Shown: piece after piece, positions 17,212 through 28,809 of the stretch
Layout: each line of letters opens with the position of its first letter
Numbering within the stretch: the first letter of the stretch is position 1
Source: Herbaspirillum sp. AP02
GTDB taxonomy: Bacteria > Pseudomonadota > Gammaproteobacteria > Burkholderiales > Burkholderiaceae_D
Direction of reading: 5' to 3'
DNA: 64,000 nucleotides
Assembly (NCBI RefSeq): GCF_015767275.1
Contig: NZ_JADWMY010000001.1
Span: 992,001-1,056,000 of the forward strand
The notes under the pieces: generated by a model
The model's database searches: none
What the model saw: the letters and a program-made list of their open reading frames with translations, nothing else
Told to the model about the DNA's origin: nothing
Translations under genes and position numbers: made by a program

Positions 17212-17856
17212 TCAGAGTTCGGCCAGAATGGTTTCGGTCGCGGAAACCTTTTCACCCACGCTGACCTTGGGGATAGCGGTCAGCGGCAGGTACACATCCA
17301 CCCGCGAGCCGAAGCGGATGAAACCGTAGCGCTGGCCACGGGCCAGGGTATCACCGGCCTTGACGTAGCACAGGATGCGACGGGCGATCAGGCCGGCGAC
17401 CTGCACGCAGGTCACGCTGTGGCCGCTGGTGGTGGTGATGGCCAGGGCATTGCGTTCGTTTTCCAGCGAGGCCTTGTCGAGGTCGGCATTGACGAACTTG
17501 CCGGGGAAATACTGCACTTTCTCGATCTTGCCATCCACCGGGGAGCGGTTGGAGTGGACGTTGAAAACGTTCATGAAGACGCTGATCTTCAGGGCTTCGC
17601 GGTCGGTATAGGGATCATGGGCACGGGCCACCACCACGATACGGCCATCGGCCGGCGACAGCACCGCATTGGCGGCCTGCGGGATCACGCGTGGCGGATC
17701 GCGGAAGAACTGCAGCACGAACAGCGCGATGATCCACAGCGGGAAGGACCAGGCGCCGCAGAAATAGGTGGCCAGCAGTGCCACGACCACGGCGATGGTC
17801 AGGAAGGGCCAGCCTTCGCGGGCGATAATGGGGTGGGGATAGTGGTTATTGTTCAA
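17212..17856 (-). CDS. psd: Phosphatidylserine decarboxylase proenzyme (short, Psd-A type)
   Basis: Converts phosphatidylserine to phosphatidylethanolamine after self-cleavage. The 214-residue length marks the short class. The Gly183-Ser184 pair in [12 protein letters not shown] is the predicted self-cleavage site that produces the pyruvoyl group. A hydrophobic N-terminal region (about 16-50) anchors it to the inner membrane. His101 in [14 protein letters not shown] belongs to a conserved segment. It is followed by pssA on the same strand. Confidence 0.95.
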   Translation of the reverse strand: MNNNHYPHPIIAREGWPFLTIAVVVALLATYFCGAWSFPLWIIALFVLQFFRDPPRVIPQAANAVLSPADGRIVVVARAHDPYTDREALKISVFMNVFNVHSNRSPVDGKIEKVQYFPGKFVNADLDKASLENERNALAITTTSGHSVTCVQVAGLIARRILCYVKAGDTLARGQRYGFIRFGSRVDVYLPLTAIPKVSVGEKVSATETILAEL

Positions 17857-18082
17857 TGTTGCTCCAATGATCGCGCAGTGCTCGCGGAAAGTTCAAAAGT
17901 AAAAGCGTGCCTATTCTAGTCCAGCGCCCGTTAAATGCAACGAAATGCGCCGCCCAGGGCGCTTGGCGGGCGCTATTTGAAGGTCTGGGAGAGGTTTTGC
18001 CAATCCGCCCGCGGGAGAGGTCGACACCGGCGCTGGCTGTCGACCCGGGATGGGCGGTGGCGGCCGTGCAGACGAGCGGCCG

Positions 18083-18613
18083 CTAGCGGGCCAGGGGATG
18101 CGAGAAGCTGAACTTCAGTTCATTGCGCGCCAGACCTTTCGGCCCGGTCAACTGCATCTGGCCGACCAGCACGGTCGCTTCGACGTCGGCATAGTCGAAA
18201 CCGGTCACCTCGGTGACCTGGCGCAGGTCACCCTGGCTGCGCTGCTGAGGTTCGTCGGCGATGATGCCGGCAGGTTCCTTGCCCAGCGGCGCACAGGCCT
18301 TGATGTCGTTGACCATGCGCTGGTAGGCCCGCCCCAGATCAGCCGGTGACGCCAGGCGCCAGACGCAGGAATAGACGGAGGAGTTGCTGGAGATGGTGCA
18401 GACCTCGGCCCCATCGAGCATGAAATTGGACAGGTAGACGGGGCCGCGCTTGTCGCCCTTGACGATGGAGTCCTGGCCATCCTTCTTCCAGCCGTCGAAA
18501 TGCGAGGGGGCCTGCTGCTGCATGGCGCGCAGGTCGGCACAGATGTCGGCGTGGGCGTTGCCGGCCAGCAGGACGGCGACCACGGGAAGGATGAGCTTGG
18601 CGATGTTCCGCAT
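18083..18613 (-). CDS. Secreted hypothetical protein, Cys-containing
   Basis: A 176-residue protein with a clean signal peptide (MRNIAKLILPVVAVLLAGNAHA), so a mature periplasmic protein is expected. Four cysteines in the mature part (DICADL, AEVCTI, YSCVWR, IKACAP) could form two disulfides. No domain is recognised. The gene stands alone between psd and the SIMPL-domain gene, all on the minus strand. Confidence 0.7.
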   Translation of the reverse strand: MRNIAKLILPVVAVLLAGNAHADICADLRAMQQQAPSHFDGWKKDGQDSIVKGDKRGPVYLSNFMLDGAEVCTISSNSSVYSCVWRLASPADLGRAYQRMVNDIKACAPLGKEPAGIIADEPQQRSQGDLRQVTEVTGFDYADVEATVLVGQMQLTGPKGLARNELKFSFSHPLAR

Positions 18614-18702
18614 GTTGATCCTGAAAACGGAAAAGGAGGCCGATTATAGCCTCCCTCCCCTGTCAGCCCGTGCAGGTTGACAATGATTGACAGTGGTCGT
18701 GC

Positions 18703-19512
18703 TTACTTGAAGCGTACCTTGCCGACCAGACGCATGTTGACGGTGGATTCGCCCGGCTCGAAGCTGGGTTCGGCCACGCTGGCGTTTTCCTGCACCATGT
18801 CCGCACGCATCATGACGCCCTTGGCCATGGGGGCGGCGGCCGGAGCCGCATAGTTGCCCGAGCCCTCGAAGTCGACCGTCTCGATCACGGCGTCAGACGG
18901 AGCGCGATGCATGGCGTTGGCGATGAAGCCGATACGCTCTTCCAGGTTGCGATAAGTGGCATTGACCAGTGCCGCATCCAGCTTGCCGGCAGCAGCCGGG
19001 CTCAGGCCGAACTGCAGACCGTTCAGGTTCATCAGGCTCTGCGCCGAGGCCACGGTTTTGGGCAACGCAGTGAGGTTCCCGGTGGTCATCTCCAGATACT
19101 GGCCGACGCGCCAGCCGACCACTGGGCGGGCCTTGGCCGGCTGGCGCGGCTGCTGGGGCGTGACCTGGGGCGGCTCGGCATAGACCGCGTAGGTGTAGTA
19201 GCCGTAGCTCTTGAGCGTGGCTTGCGGATCCTGGCGCTTCAACAGTTCGATACCCTGCTTCATCTTCTGGTTGACGCGGGAGGCGGCGGTGGTCTTGTCC
19301 TTGTCCTGCTCTTCGACCTGCAGGGTCACGCGGGCCTGGTCGTTGGGTACGCTGATTTCGCCATTGGCGGGTACCACTACCATGGTGCCAGTGGTGGCGA
19401 CGGCAGCCGGCATGCTGCCCTGGGCTTGCGCCTGAGTCTGCGCCTGGACCTGCGATGCCAGGCAGGCGGTCGCCAATGCGGCGCCCAGCATCAGTTTGCG
19501 GGAAGGTGTCAT
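18703..19512 (-). CDS. SIMPL-domain (DUF541) periplasmic protein
   Basis: A 269-residue exported protein with a signal peptide ending near QVQAQ, followed by a Gln/Ala stretch. The SIMPL pattern is visible: VVPANGEISVPNDQARVTLQVE at the start of the domain, then a helical region with NLNGLQFGLSP and a mid-domain A-x-x-R-x-E-E-R element. SIMPL proteins are periplasmic oligomers with roles in stress tolerance, but the molecular function is not settled. There is an insertion of Pro/Gln-rich sequence (about 112-130). It is a single gene downstream of ilvC, beyond its terminator. Confidence 0.82.
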   Translation of the reverse strand: MTPSRKLMLGAALATACLASQVQAQTQAQAQGSMPAAVATTGTMVVVPANGEISVPNDQARVTLQVEEQDKDKTTAASRVNQKMKQGIELLKRQDPQATLKSYGYYTYAVYAEPPQVTPQQPRQPAKARPVVGWRVGQYLEMTTGNLTALPKTVASAQSLMNLNGLQFGLSPAAAGKLDAALVNATYRNLEERIGFIANAMHRAPSDAVIETVDFEGSGNYAAPAAAPMAKGVMMRADMVQENASVAEPSFEPGESTVNMRLVGKVRFK

Positions 19513-19686
19513 AGGGGATCCTCTTTATTCTTGATCGTGGACGGGTGATGATAACTTCATATTCCAGTCATTCACCCAGCACTTCGACGACAGCCCATCC
19601 GCTTGGTTCTTGAGCAAATGCAACAAGCGGTAACGACATGCCCCTTCAGCTTGGCGCTCTGTCATCCGCATCGATGCGTACGGGCG

Positions 19687-19720
19687 AAAAAAAACGCCAC
19701 GGCGAACCGTGGCGTTTTTT
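19687..19720. terminator. Bidirectional terminator after ilvC
   Basis: A perfect 9-bp stem (ACGCCACGG / CCGTGGCGT) with a CGAA loop is flanked by eight A's and six T's. It ends the ilvIHC transcript on the minus strand 15 bases after the ilvC stop. Confidence 0.93.
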
Positions 19721-19735
19721 CGTGCAAGCGGCAGA

Positions 19736-20824
<1,089 letters not shown>

Positions 20825-21316
20825 TCAGATCTTCAGGATCCGTTCACCGCGACCGATGCCGGAGCCGCCGGTACGGACCGTTTCCAGGATCGCGGTGCGA
20901 TCCAGGGCGTCGATGAAGGCGTCCAGCTTGCTCTTGGCGCCGGTCAGCTCGATCGTGTAGGTCTTCTCGGTGACATCGATGATGCGGCCACGGAAGATAT
21001 CCGCAGTACGCTTCATCTCTTCCCGTTCCTTGCCCACTGCGCGCACCTTGATCAGCATCAGTTCGCGCTCGATGTGCGCGCCTTCCGTCAGATCGACGAC
21101 CTTCACCACCTCGATCAGGCGGTTCAGGTGTTTGGTGATCTGTTCGATCACATCGTCCGAGCCCGATGTCACGATGGTCATGCGCGACAGGGTCGAGTCT
21201 TCGGTGGGTGCAACGGTGAGCGTTTCGATGTTGTAGCCGCGTGCGGAGAACAGGCCCACGACACGGGACAATGCGCCGGCTTCGTTTTCCAGCAGCACAG
21301 AAATGATATGGCGCAT
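20825..21316 (-). CDS. ilvH: Acetolactate synthase small (regulatory) subunit
   Basis: Regulatory subunit that confers valine feedback control on the large subunit. The 163-residue protein starts with an ACT domain (MRHIISVLLENEAGALSRVVGLFSARGYNIETL, first 75 residues) and has the C-terminal ALS_ss domain (residues 85-160). Its ATG lies one base after the ilvI stop (TAAcATG), so translation is coupled and the subunits should be made together. Confidence 0.97.
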   Translation of the reverse strand: MRHIISVLLENEAGALSRVVGLFSARGYNIETLTVAPTEDSTLSRMTIVTSGSDDVIEQITKHLNRLIEVVKVVDLTEGAHIERELMLIKVRAVGKEREEMKRTADIFRGRIIDVTEKTYTIELTGAKSKLDAFIDALDRTAILETVRTGGSGIGRGERILKI

Positions 21317-21317
21317 G

Positions 21318-23036
<1,719 letters not shown>

Positions 23037-23592
23037 GCTGCTTCCTTTCAAGGTCCATTGGAAATTGATCGGATGTTCTCTCCTGACGGAATCGCATTCG
23101 TCGTCTTGCCGGCAGCATCCCTTTATTGTGCGGTCACGCCGTTTCTGCGCTCCAACCGTAGTGGAGTTTGAAACGTCGCTCAACGCGACTCGTTCAGCCT
23201 TGGTACAAGTTCGACTCTTACTGATTCCTCGCGCTTGTGGCACGGGTTAGAACAAACAAGCTTTAAACCTATAAAGCGTTTCCTGCACCGGCACGACCTT
23301 ATGTGAAGCACCGGCAAGGAACAAAAACGCCCCAGATGTGGGAGGCGGGAAACAGGACAGTAATGCGTTGCATCATTTTGGTCAAGCTAATTCAGGCAGG
23401 ATTCCGGTGAAATCGTTGCCGGCACTCGCGTTTGTGGGGTCGCGCGGGGATAAACTTCAGGACAAAGAGAGCCAACTTTGCTAGCATTCGGTCTGCTTTT
23501 TGACGATTTCTTGCATTTTTCGCATCTAGGCTGGCCAAACATGAACATCTTTGCCCGTGTTGGCCGGCAACCCATCCGGCACACCGTATTGC
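23037..23592. other. Divergent promoter region between ilvI and the ECF sigma gene
   Basis: A 556-base gap with no credible gene; the open frames in it look random and lack ribosome sites. It must hold the ilvI promoter on the minus strand and the sigma-factor promoter on plus. I looked for a leader peptide rich in Leu/Val/Ile codons that would indicate attenuation and did not find one. A weak hairpin followed by TTTTT is present on the minus strand near 23320-23345. Confidence 0.5.
23357..23385 (-). promoter_or_regulatory. Candidate sigma-70 promoter for ilvIHC
   Basis: On the minus strand TTGACC (23385-23380) and TACTGT (23362-23357) are separated by 17 bases. The -35 match is good (5 of 6) and the -10 match is weak. 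It would give a leader of about 310 bases before ilvI. Confidence 0.35.
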
Positions 23593-24171
23593 ATGGCAAC
23601 TGACAAAGAACTCTCCGATTTTCTTGAAAGTGTCGAACGCCGCGCCTTCAAACAGGCGGTGTATGCCGTGCGCAAGGATGAAGCCGCGTTGGACATCGTT
23701 CAGGATGCGATGATCAAGCTGGCCGAGAAATACGGCGACAAACCCGTCGACGAATTGCCGATGCTGTTCCAGCGCATCCTGCAAAACACCATCCATGACT
23801 TCTTCCGCCGCGAAAAGGTGCGCAACACCTGGGTAAGCCTGTTCTCCAGCTTTGGCGGTAACGGCGGCGATGGTGATGGCGCGGACGACTTCGACCTCCT
23901 GGAAAGCCTGGAATCAAGAGAAGGCTCCGAGGCCGCCGAATCCAGCGCCGACAAGGTCGAGCGCCAGCAGACCCTGAACCTGATCGATGCCGAAATACAA
24001 AAGCTGCCTACGCGTCAACGGGAAGCATTCCTGATGCGTTACTGGCAGGACATGGACGTGGCGGAAACAGCCGCCGCCATGGGTTGCTCCGAAGGTAGCG
24101 TCAAAACCCATTGCTCCCGCGCAACGCACGCGCTGGCTCAAGCCCTAAGAGCCAAAGGAATCTCATTATGA
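23593..24171 (+). CDS. RNA polymerase ECF-type sigma factor
   Basis: A 192-residue sigma-70 family member of ECF size. Region 2 spans about residues 10-80 (AALDIVQDAMIKLAEKYG, then QNTIHDFFRREKVRNTW). Region 4 spans about 125-185 (LPTRQREAFLMRYWQDMDVAETAAAMGCSEGSVKTHCSRA). Between them is an unusually acidic, Gly/Asp/Glu-rich linker (GGNGGDGDGADDF and onward). The ATG at 23593 is chosen over an in-frame codon at 23551; the ribosome site is weak. Its stop overlaps the start of the DUF3619 gene (ATGA), a typical sigma/anti-sigma arrangement. Confidence 0.92.
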   Translation: MATDKELSDFLESVERRAFKQAVYAVRKDEAALDIVQDAMIKLAEKYGDKPVDELPMLFQRILQNTIHDFFRREKVRNTWVSLFSSFGGNGGDGDGADDFDLLESLESREGSEAAESSADKVERQQTLNLIDAEIQKLPTRQREAFLMRYWQDMDVAETAAAMGCSEGSVKTHCSRATHALAQALRAKGISL

Positions 24172-24575
24172 AGAACAAGGAAATGCAATTCGCCTACAAG
24201 GTGAAGCTGGCGCTTGACGCCAATCTGGACAACCTGTCCGACGACACCCTGCAAAGCCTGGCTGCTGCCCGCCGGGTCGCCCTGGCACGCAAGAAACATA
24301 CGCCCATGACCGTGCGCGTGGAACAGCCGATCCTTGCCGGTGCCTTCGGCGGCGGCATGCTGCATCAGGAAAGCCCGTCGTGGTGGAACCGCCTCGGCGT
24401 GGCCGCTCCGCTGCTGGTGGGCATCATCCTGTTCGCCGGTATCTATCAGCACGAGAACGCCAAGCGGGTGTCCTACCTGGCCGACATCGATGCGGCGGTG
24501 CTGTCCGACGAGCTGCCGCTGTCGGCCTACCTGGATCACGGTTTCAATGCCTTCCTGGCAGAAAAGGGACAATAA
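24168..24575 (+). CDS. DUF3619 single-pass membrane protein (candidate anti-sigma factor)
   Basis: A 135-residue protein with a cytoplasmic N-terminal half of about 70 residues, one transmembrane helix (about 77-94, VAAPLLVGIILFAGIYQH) and a short periplasmic tail. It matches DUF3619. Its start overlaps the sigma stop by four bases. Size, topology and coupling resemble anti-sigma factors, but it has no ZAS zinc motif (no Cys), so that role is an inference. Confidence 0.82.
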   Translation: MKNKEMQFAYKVKLALDANLDNLSDDTLQSLAAARRVALARKKHTPMTVRVEQPILAGAFGGGMLHQESPSWWNRLGVAAPLLVGIILFAGIYQHENAKRVSYLADIDAAVLSDELPLSAYLDHGFNAFLAEKGQ

Positions 24576-24579
24576 GACG

Positions 24580-25431
24580 ATGCGCAACACCACCGGTACC
24601 CCCAAAGCCTACGCCCGCTTCTCGCGCATTGCGCTGGCGCTGGCCGTGCTGGCCGGTGGATTGAGCTGCGCCTGGACCGTGGCGCAGAATACGCAAGTCG
24701 TGGCCCCCGCCGCCGCCCCGACATCGGCATCGGTGGCCAACCCCGCTACCGTTGGCACCCCGGCGGCACCTGCGGCAGCAGCAGGCGCTTCGCATCCCGC
24801 CAAGTCCGCCACCAAAACCGCCGTCCGCAAGCCCGACAACAAGCTGGCCTGGGCCAATCTCTCGCAAGCCCAGCACGAGGCGCTGGAACCGCTGACCGGC
24901 GAATGGCCGCGCATGAGCGAACTGCAAAAGGAAAAATGGCTGGAAATCGGTAAGCGTTACACCAGGATGAAGCCGGAAGAGCAGCAGCGCCTGCATGAGC
25001 GCATGCGCGACTGGGTCAAGCTGACCCCGGCCCAGCGCAGCGCCGCCCGTACCAACTATGCCCGCGCCAAGAAACTCGATGCGGAAGAAAAGCACGAGCA
25101 GTGGACCAAGTACCAGCAATTGTCCGAAGAGCAGAAAAAGAAGCTGGCCGAGGCCAAGCTGCCGCGCCGCGTCGCCAAGCTGCCGACCACGCCGGCCGCG
25201 GCTGCGCCCTCCATCCAGTTGCCTGCCGAAGCACTGGATAGACCGCTGCCCGTCGTCCCTGCCCCGACCCCAGCCGCTGCGCCGGCTCCAGCCCTGGTGC
25301 CGGGCTCGCAGGCAATACCGGTGCCCGCCTTGGCACCGACTGCAGCCGCACCGACCACGGTGGCTGTCAGTGCCGCAGCGACCTCTCCAGCCGTGATGAC
25401 CGCGACCAGCGCAACGGCCGAGAGCAAGTAA
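24580..25431 (+). CDS. DUF3106-domain exported protein
   Basis: A 283-residue protein. It has an N-terminal signal or anchor (ALALAVLAGGLSCAW), an Ala/Pro/Thr-rich linker, then a DUF3106 block (about 85-190) built of W-L-Q-L-x-P repeats such as WANLSQAQHEAL, KWLEIGKRYTRMKPEEQQRL and WVKLTPAQRSAARTNY. A long Pro/Ala-rich C-terminal tail follows. The pattern is like CpxP/Spy-type helical periplasmic proteins, but homology is not shown. It starts four bases after the DUF3619 stop, so sigma, DUF3619 and DUF3106 form one operon. Confidence 0.82.
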   Translation: MRNTTGTPKAYARFSRIALALAVLAGGLSCAWTVAQNTQVVAPAAAPTSASVANPATVGTPAAPAAAAGASHPAKSATKTAVRKPDNKLAWANLSQAQHEALEPLTGEWPRMSELQKEKWLEIGKRYTRMKPEEQQRLHERMRDWVKLTPAQRSAARTNYARAKKLDAEEKHEQWTKYQQLSEEQKKKLAEAKLPRRVAKLPTTPAAAAPSIQLPAEALDRPLPVVPAPTPAAAPAPALVPGSQAIPVPALAPTAAAPTTVAVSAAATSPAVMTATSATAESK

Positions 25432-25699
25432 GTCCGACCGTCCAGACAAGTTCGCACCGCTCTCCCACCCGCCCTCATCCCCGCTCACGGACTGCTTCTA
25501 CGCTTTGCGCTAGCGGATGCGCACTTGCGTCCTTGCGCTGGCTCAAGTCGCATCATAGGCAAGTCGCTCCGATTGCTTTACCATCTGCGGGCCACGCCAG
25601 CGGCATGCAGGCCTGCTGTTGGATATCGGTCGCAGCCCATCGCCATCGCCGTAACCTTCAAGCGACCACTACATCAAGAACAAAGACCAAACCACAACC

Positions 25700-26224
25700 A
25701 TGACGGATTTCGCCACGCCCTCGCTGCGCCGCCGCTTGAGTAGCATGTTGTATGAATCGATGCTGCTGTTCGGCGTGCTGTTCATGTCCGGCTGGCTGTT
25801 CTCCACCCTCCTGCAACAGCGCCATGCGCTCTATCTCCGCCACGCGCTCGAAGCCTGGCTGTTCCTGGTACTGGCGGTCTATTTCATCTGGTTCTGGACG
25901 CACGGCGGGCAAACCCTGGCGATGAAAACCTGGCGCTTCAGGGTCGTCGACCGCCTGGGCCAGCCGGTGAGTCTCTGGCGTGCGACCCTGCGCTTCTTCC
26001 TGGCCTGGCTATGGATACTGCCGGGGCTGGCACTGGCCTCCCTGGCCCGCGGACAGCACTGGCTGCTGGTGCTGATCCCGGCTGCCAACCTGCTCCTCTG
26101 GGCGCTGACCAGCAGAGTCGACAGCCAAGGCCAGTTCCTGCACGACCGCCTTGCCGGCACGCGCCTGGTCGACATCACCCCAGCATTGAAAGCCCCCCTC
26201 CCGCAAGCCGGCGCCAAGTCATGA
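25700..26224 (+). CDS. RDD-family membrane protein
   Basis: A 174-residue inner-membrane protein of the RDD family with three to four hydrophobic segments (about 20-40, 50-68, 98-118 and 120-138). The family's Arg and Asp-Asp pattern is seen in SLRRRLSSMLYE, MKTWRFRVVD and LHDRLAGTRLV. RDD proteins have been linked to transport or stress, but the role here is unknown. It follows the DUF3106 gene after 268 bases that hold no gene I can support. Confidence 0.85.
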   Translation: MTDFATPSLRRRLSSMLYESMLLFGVLFMSGWLFSTLLQQRHALYLRHALEAWLFLVLAVYFIWFWTHGGQTLAMKTWRFRVVDRLGQPVSLWRATLRFFLAWLWILPGLALASLARGQHWLLVLIPAANLLLWALTSRVDSQGQFLHDRLAGTRLVDITPALKAPLPQAGAKS

Positions 26225-26320
26225 AGCGGACATGAGCGCTGCGCGGCGCTCTGTTATGCTCTCGGGCGACCGCCTGCGCCTGCATGCCCACCCACCTGAT
26301 CGCCCCGGACGCCAGCCCGC

Positions 26321-27250
26321 ATGATTTCACGCATCTCCAGAACCCTGCTCCTCGTCCAGTTCGGCATTGCGATCCTGTTCTATTTCCTGCTTCGGCATTT
26401 CGAGTGGCCTATCGTGGTGGCCGCTCTGGGTGGCCTCCTCATCGTCCTGATGTTGCGCGCTCAGATCACGGCCAACAGCTTTTTCCTGACCTGGCCCTAT
26501 CGCGGGCGCACCTCCAACCCGGTGGAAATCAGCTGGCTGCAGATCAGCACCCTTTTCCTGCGCGAATTCCGGGCCACCATGCTCTGCTCCTCGTGGGCCA
26601 TGCCTTTCCTGCGCTTCGATCAGTTCAGCTATCCCGACACCACCTCCCTGCCGGTGCTGCTGGTCCATGGCTATGGCTGCAACAGCGGCTACTGGCGCTG
26701 GATGAGCCTGGAGTTGCGGGAAGCCCACATCACCCACTACGCGCTGGACATGGAGCCGGTCTTTGGCAGCATCGACGACTACGCCCCCCTTCTCCACGCC
26801 GCCGTGCAACGCGTCCTGGCGGAAACCGGCCAGAAGAAGATCGCGATCGTCGCCCACAGCATGGGCGGGCTGGCTGCCCGCGCCTATCTGCGCGACCACG
26901 GCTGCGACAGCGTGGCCCGCGTGATCACCCTGGGTTCGCCACACCATGGCACGGCGATTGCCAACTTCGGCATCGGCATCAATTGCGGTGAAATGAACTG
27001 GCTGGGCCGCTACGAAGAAGGCCGCAGCAGCGAATGGCTGCAAAAGCTGGCCGCCACCGAAGAAGCGGACGCCCTGTCGCACATCGTCTCGATCTATTCC
27101 CATCACGACAACATCATCTCGCCGCAGAGCTCGGCGCACCTGGACGGCGCCTGGAACATCCCGGTCATCGGCATCGGCCATGTGGCGCTGGCACTGGAAC
27201 CGGCCATCCAGAAGATGGTGATCGACCTGATCCACAACGCCCGCGAATAG
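26321..27250 (+). CDS. Lipase/esterase-like alpha/beta hydrolase, membrane-anchored
   Basis: A 309-residue protein with two N-terminal hydrophobic helices (about 8-26 and 29-46), then an alpha/beta-hydrolase domain. The oxyanion motif is VLLVHGYGCNSGYW. The nucleophile elbow is VAHSMGGLAARAY. GSPHHGTA follows, as in triacylglycerol lipases. The acid is probably in YSHHDNIISP and the histidine in IGIGHVALAL. Likely an ester hydrolase at the inner membrane; the substrate is unknown. It is the last gene in the plus-strand run starting with the sigma factor. Confidence 0.85.
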   Translation: MISRISRTLLLVQFGIAILFYFLLRHFEWPIVVAALGGLLIVLMLRAQITANSFFLTWPYRGRTSNPVEISWLQISTLFLREFRATMLCSSWAMPFLRFDQFSYPDTTSLPVLLVHGYGCNSGYWRWMSLELREAHITHYALDMEPVFGSIDDYAPLLHAAVQRVLAETGQKKIAIVAHSMGGLAARAYLRDHGCDSVARVITLGSPHHGTAIANFGIGINCGEMNWLGRYEEGRSSEWLQKLAATEEADALSHIVSIYSHHDNIISPQSSAHLDGAWNIPVIGIGHVALALEPAIQKMVIDLIHNARE

Positions 27251-27285
27251 CGCAGGGAAAGCGCCCCGGAGGGCAGCCTGAAGGA

Positions 27286-27319
27286 ACAATGCCGTCCAGC
27301 GCAGGCGGGACGGCATTGT
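27286..27319. terminator. Hairpin between convergent lipase and lipoprotein genes
   Basis: A perfect 12-bp stem (ACAATGCCGTCC / GGACGGCATTGT) with a 10-base loop sits between convergent genes. There is no strong T-tract on either side, so it may work with Rho or only protect 3' ends. Confidence 0.6.
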
Positions 27320-27363
27320 GGGGGCTACCGGCAATAGCCCGGCAGCGTGGTACTTGTTTCTTC

Positions 27364-27711
27364 TTATTTCTTGGTGGCGTCCTGCAGCTTCTGACCGGCT
27401 TGCTCCATTTTCTCGCCGGTCTTCTGGGCCAGGTCCTTGGCCCCTTCCTTGGTCTTTTCGTAGGCTTCCTTGGCGTCGACCTTGGCCTGATCCAGCGCGC
27501 CATCGAGCTTGGAGCCGGACTCGCTGGTCTGGTCCTTGGCCTGGCCGGTGACTTCGTCGAGCTTCTTGCCGGCATCCTGCACCGCGCCATCGATCTTCTT
27601 GCCCAGCGCCTCGGCCGGTCCCGGCTCTTCCTTCTTCTGGCAGGCTGCCAGCAGGGAAATGGCGGCAACGCTCACGACCACACCGGCCAACAGTTTGGAC
27701 ATCTTGTTCAT
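27364..27711 (-). CDS. Small Lys/Glu-rich lipoprotein
   Basis: A 115-residue predicted lipoprotein with a lipobox LAAC (Cys24) followed by QKKEEPGP. The mature part is almost wholly helical, with KDQTS, KVDAKEAYEKTKEGAKDLAQKTGEKME repeats like LEA or apolipoprotein-type amphipathic helices and no cysteine or aromatic core. The start at 27711 has AAGGA seven bases upstream. The function is unknown; envelope-stress or surface-coating roles are possible. Confidence 0.78.
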   Translation of the reverse strand: MNKMSKLLAGVVVSVAAISLLAACQKKEEPGPAEALGKKIDGAVQDAGKKLDEVTGQAKDQTSESGSKLDGALDQAKVDAKEAYEKTKEGAKDLAQKTGEKMEQAGQKLQDATKK

Positions 27712-27835
27712 GTTGTCATCCTTTCCATTCATATAAGTGATCCCGAAACGTCGGAATTCGGGGGAGACGATAGCACAACAGCAAGCCGTCCCCCACCCTC
27801 GCGAAAATTGCTTACATTTCTTGCAAATCCGTCGA

Positions 27836-28681
27836 TCATCGCGAAAGATCGCTGAACATCAGCATTTCCTCGTCCGAAAAACCGGCCGCCCGTCTGGCAT
27901 GCAGATTGAATGGCCCGCGCAGCGGTGGCGCCTTGTGTTGCAGGCACAACTGGGTAAAGGTGGCGATCGGGTCCAGTTGCCGCTGTTCGCACAACCAGTT
28001 GAACCAGCGATTGCCGATGAGCACATGACCCACTTCATCGCGCATGATGATATCCAGTATCTCGGCCGCCGCCAGATCACCCGCCTGCGCCAGCTTGGCA
28101 CGCACCGGCGGCGCCGCATCCAGTCCACGGGCCTCCAGCGTGCGCGGCACCAGCGCAATGCGCGCCAGGACATCGCCCTTGGTCGATTCCGCCATGTCCC
28201 ACAAGGCATTGTGGGCGGTGAAATCGCCATAGGCATGTCCAAGCGTCTTCAGATGCTCGGCCAGCAAGCTGAAGTGATAGGCCTCCTCATCGGCAACCTG
28301 CATCCAGTCTGCGTAGAAATCGCGGGGCATGCCGGGAAAGCGCCAGACCGCGTCCAGTGCCAGATTGATGGCATTGAACTCGATATGCGCCAGGGCATGG
28401 ATCAGCGCCGCCCTGCCCTCGGGCGTGCCCATGGAACGATGCTTCACCTCCAGCGGCGATACCAGGGCCGGCCGCGCCGGACGGCCCGGGATCCCGCGGC
28501 CCTCGTCCAGCGCTGCCAGATCGTCCTGCTCCAGGGGCAGTTCGCCTGCCGACCACGCGGCCCGCAGGCTGCGCACCGTACTGCACTTGACGGCCGGATG
28601 GATTTCTTTCAGGCAAGACAGGGCGGCACTACGCAAGCCGGTAAATGAAAAGACTTCATCTGGGGAAGAGGACTGATCCAA
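27836..28681 (-). CDS. DUF455 ferritin-like protein
   Basis: A protein of about 281 residues from the DUF455 family, which has a ferritin-like four-helix fold. Likely di-iron ligands are in HIEFNAINLALD, ADEEAYHF and MRDEVGHVL. The family is often annotated near tRNA-modification (MiaE-like) proteins, but the function is not known. The start is uncertain: no ATG gives a conserved N-terminus, so the TTG at 28681 (LDQSSSPDE) is proposed; an open frame continues to 28765. It is divergent from the gamma-carbonic anhydrase gene. Confidence 0.78.
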   Translation of the reverse strand: MDQSSSPDEVFSFTGLRSAALSCLKEIHPAVKCSTVRSLRAAWSAGELPLEQDDLAALDEGRGIPGRPARPALVSPLEVKHRSMGTPEGRAALIHALAHIEFNAINLALDAVWRFPGMPRDFYADWMQVADEEAYHFSLLAEHLKTLGHAYGDFTAHNALWDMAESTKGDVLARIALVPRTLEARGLDAAPPVRAKLAQAGDLAAAEILDIIMRDEVGHVLIGNRWFNWLCEQRQLDPIATFTQLCLQHKAPPLRGPFNLHARRAAGFSDEEMLMFSDLSR

Positions 28682-28809
28682 GGAACTGACTTTCAGGGAA
28701 GGTAAAATACGCGGTTGAGGACGCCGGACTTGTCTCCATATGAAGACAAGTTCACCGCAAGGCAAGGCATCACATACCGACCAGCAGGTAACGAGGAGAC
28801 AATTTTATT

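Noticed and set aside
23320-23345. Possible attenuator hairpin with TTTTT upstream of ilvI
   Set aside because: Stem is short and lies only a few bases after the candidate promoter; no leader peptide with branched-chain codons found.
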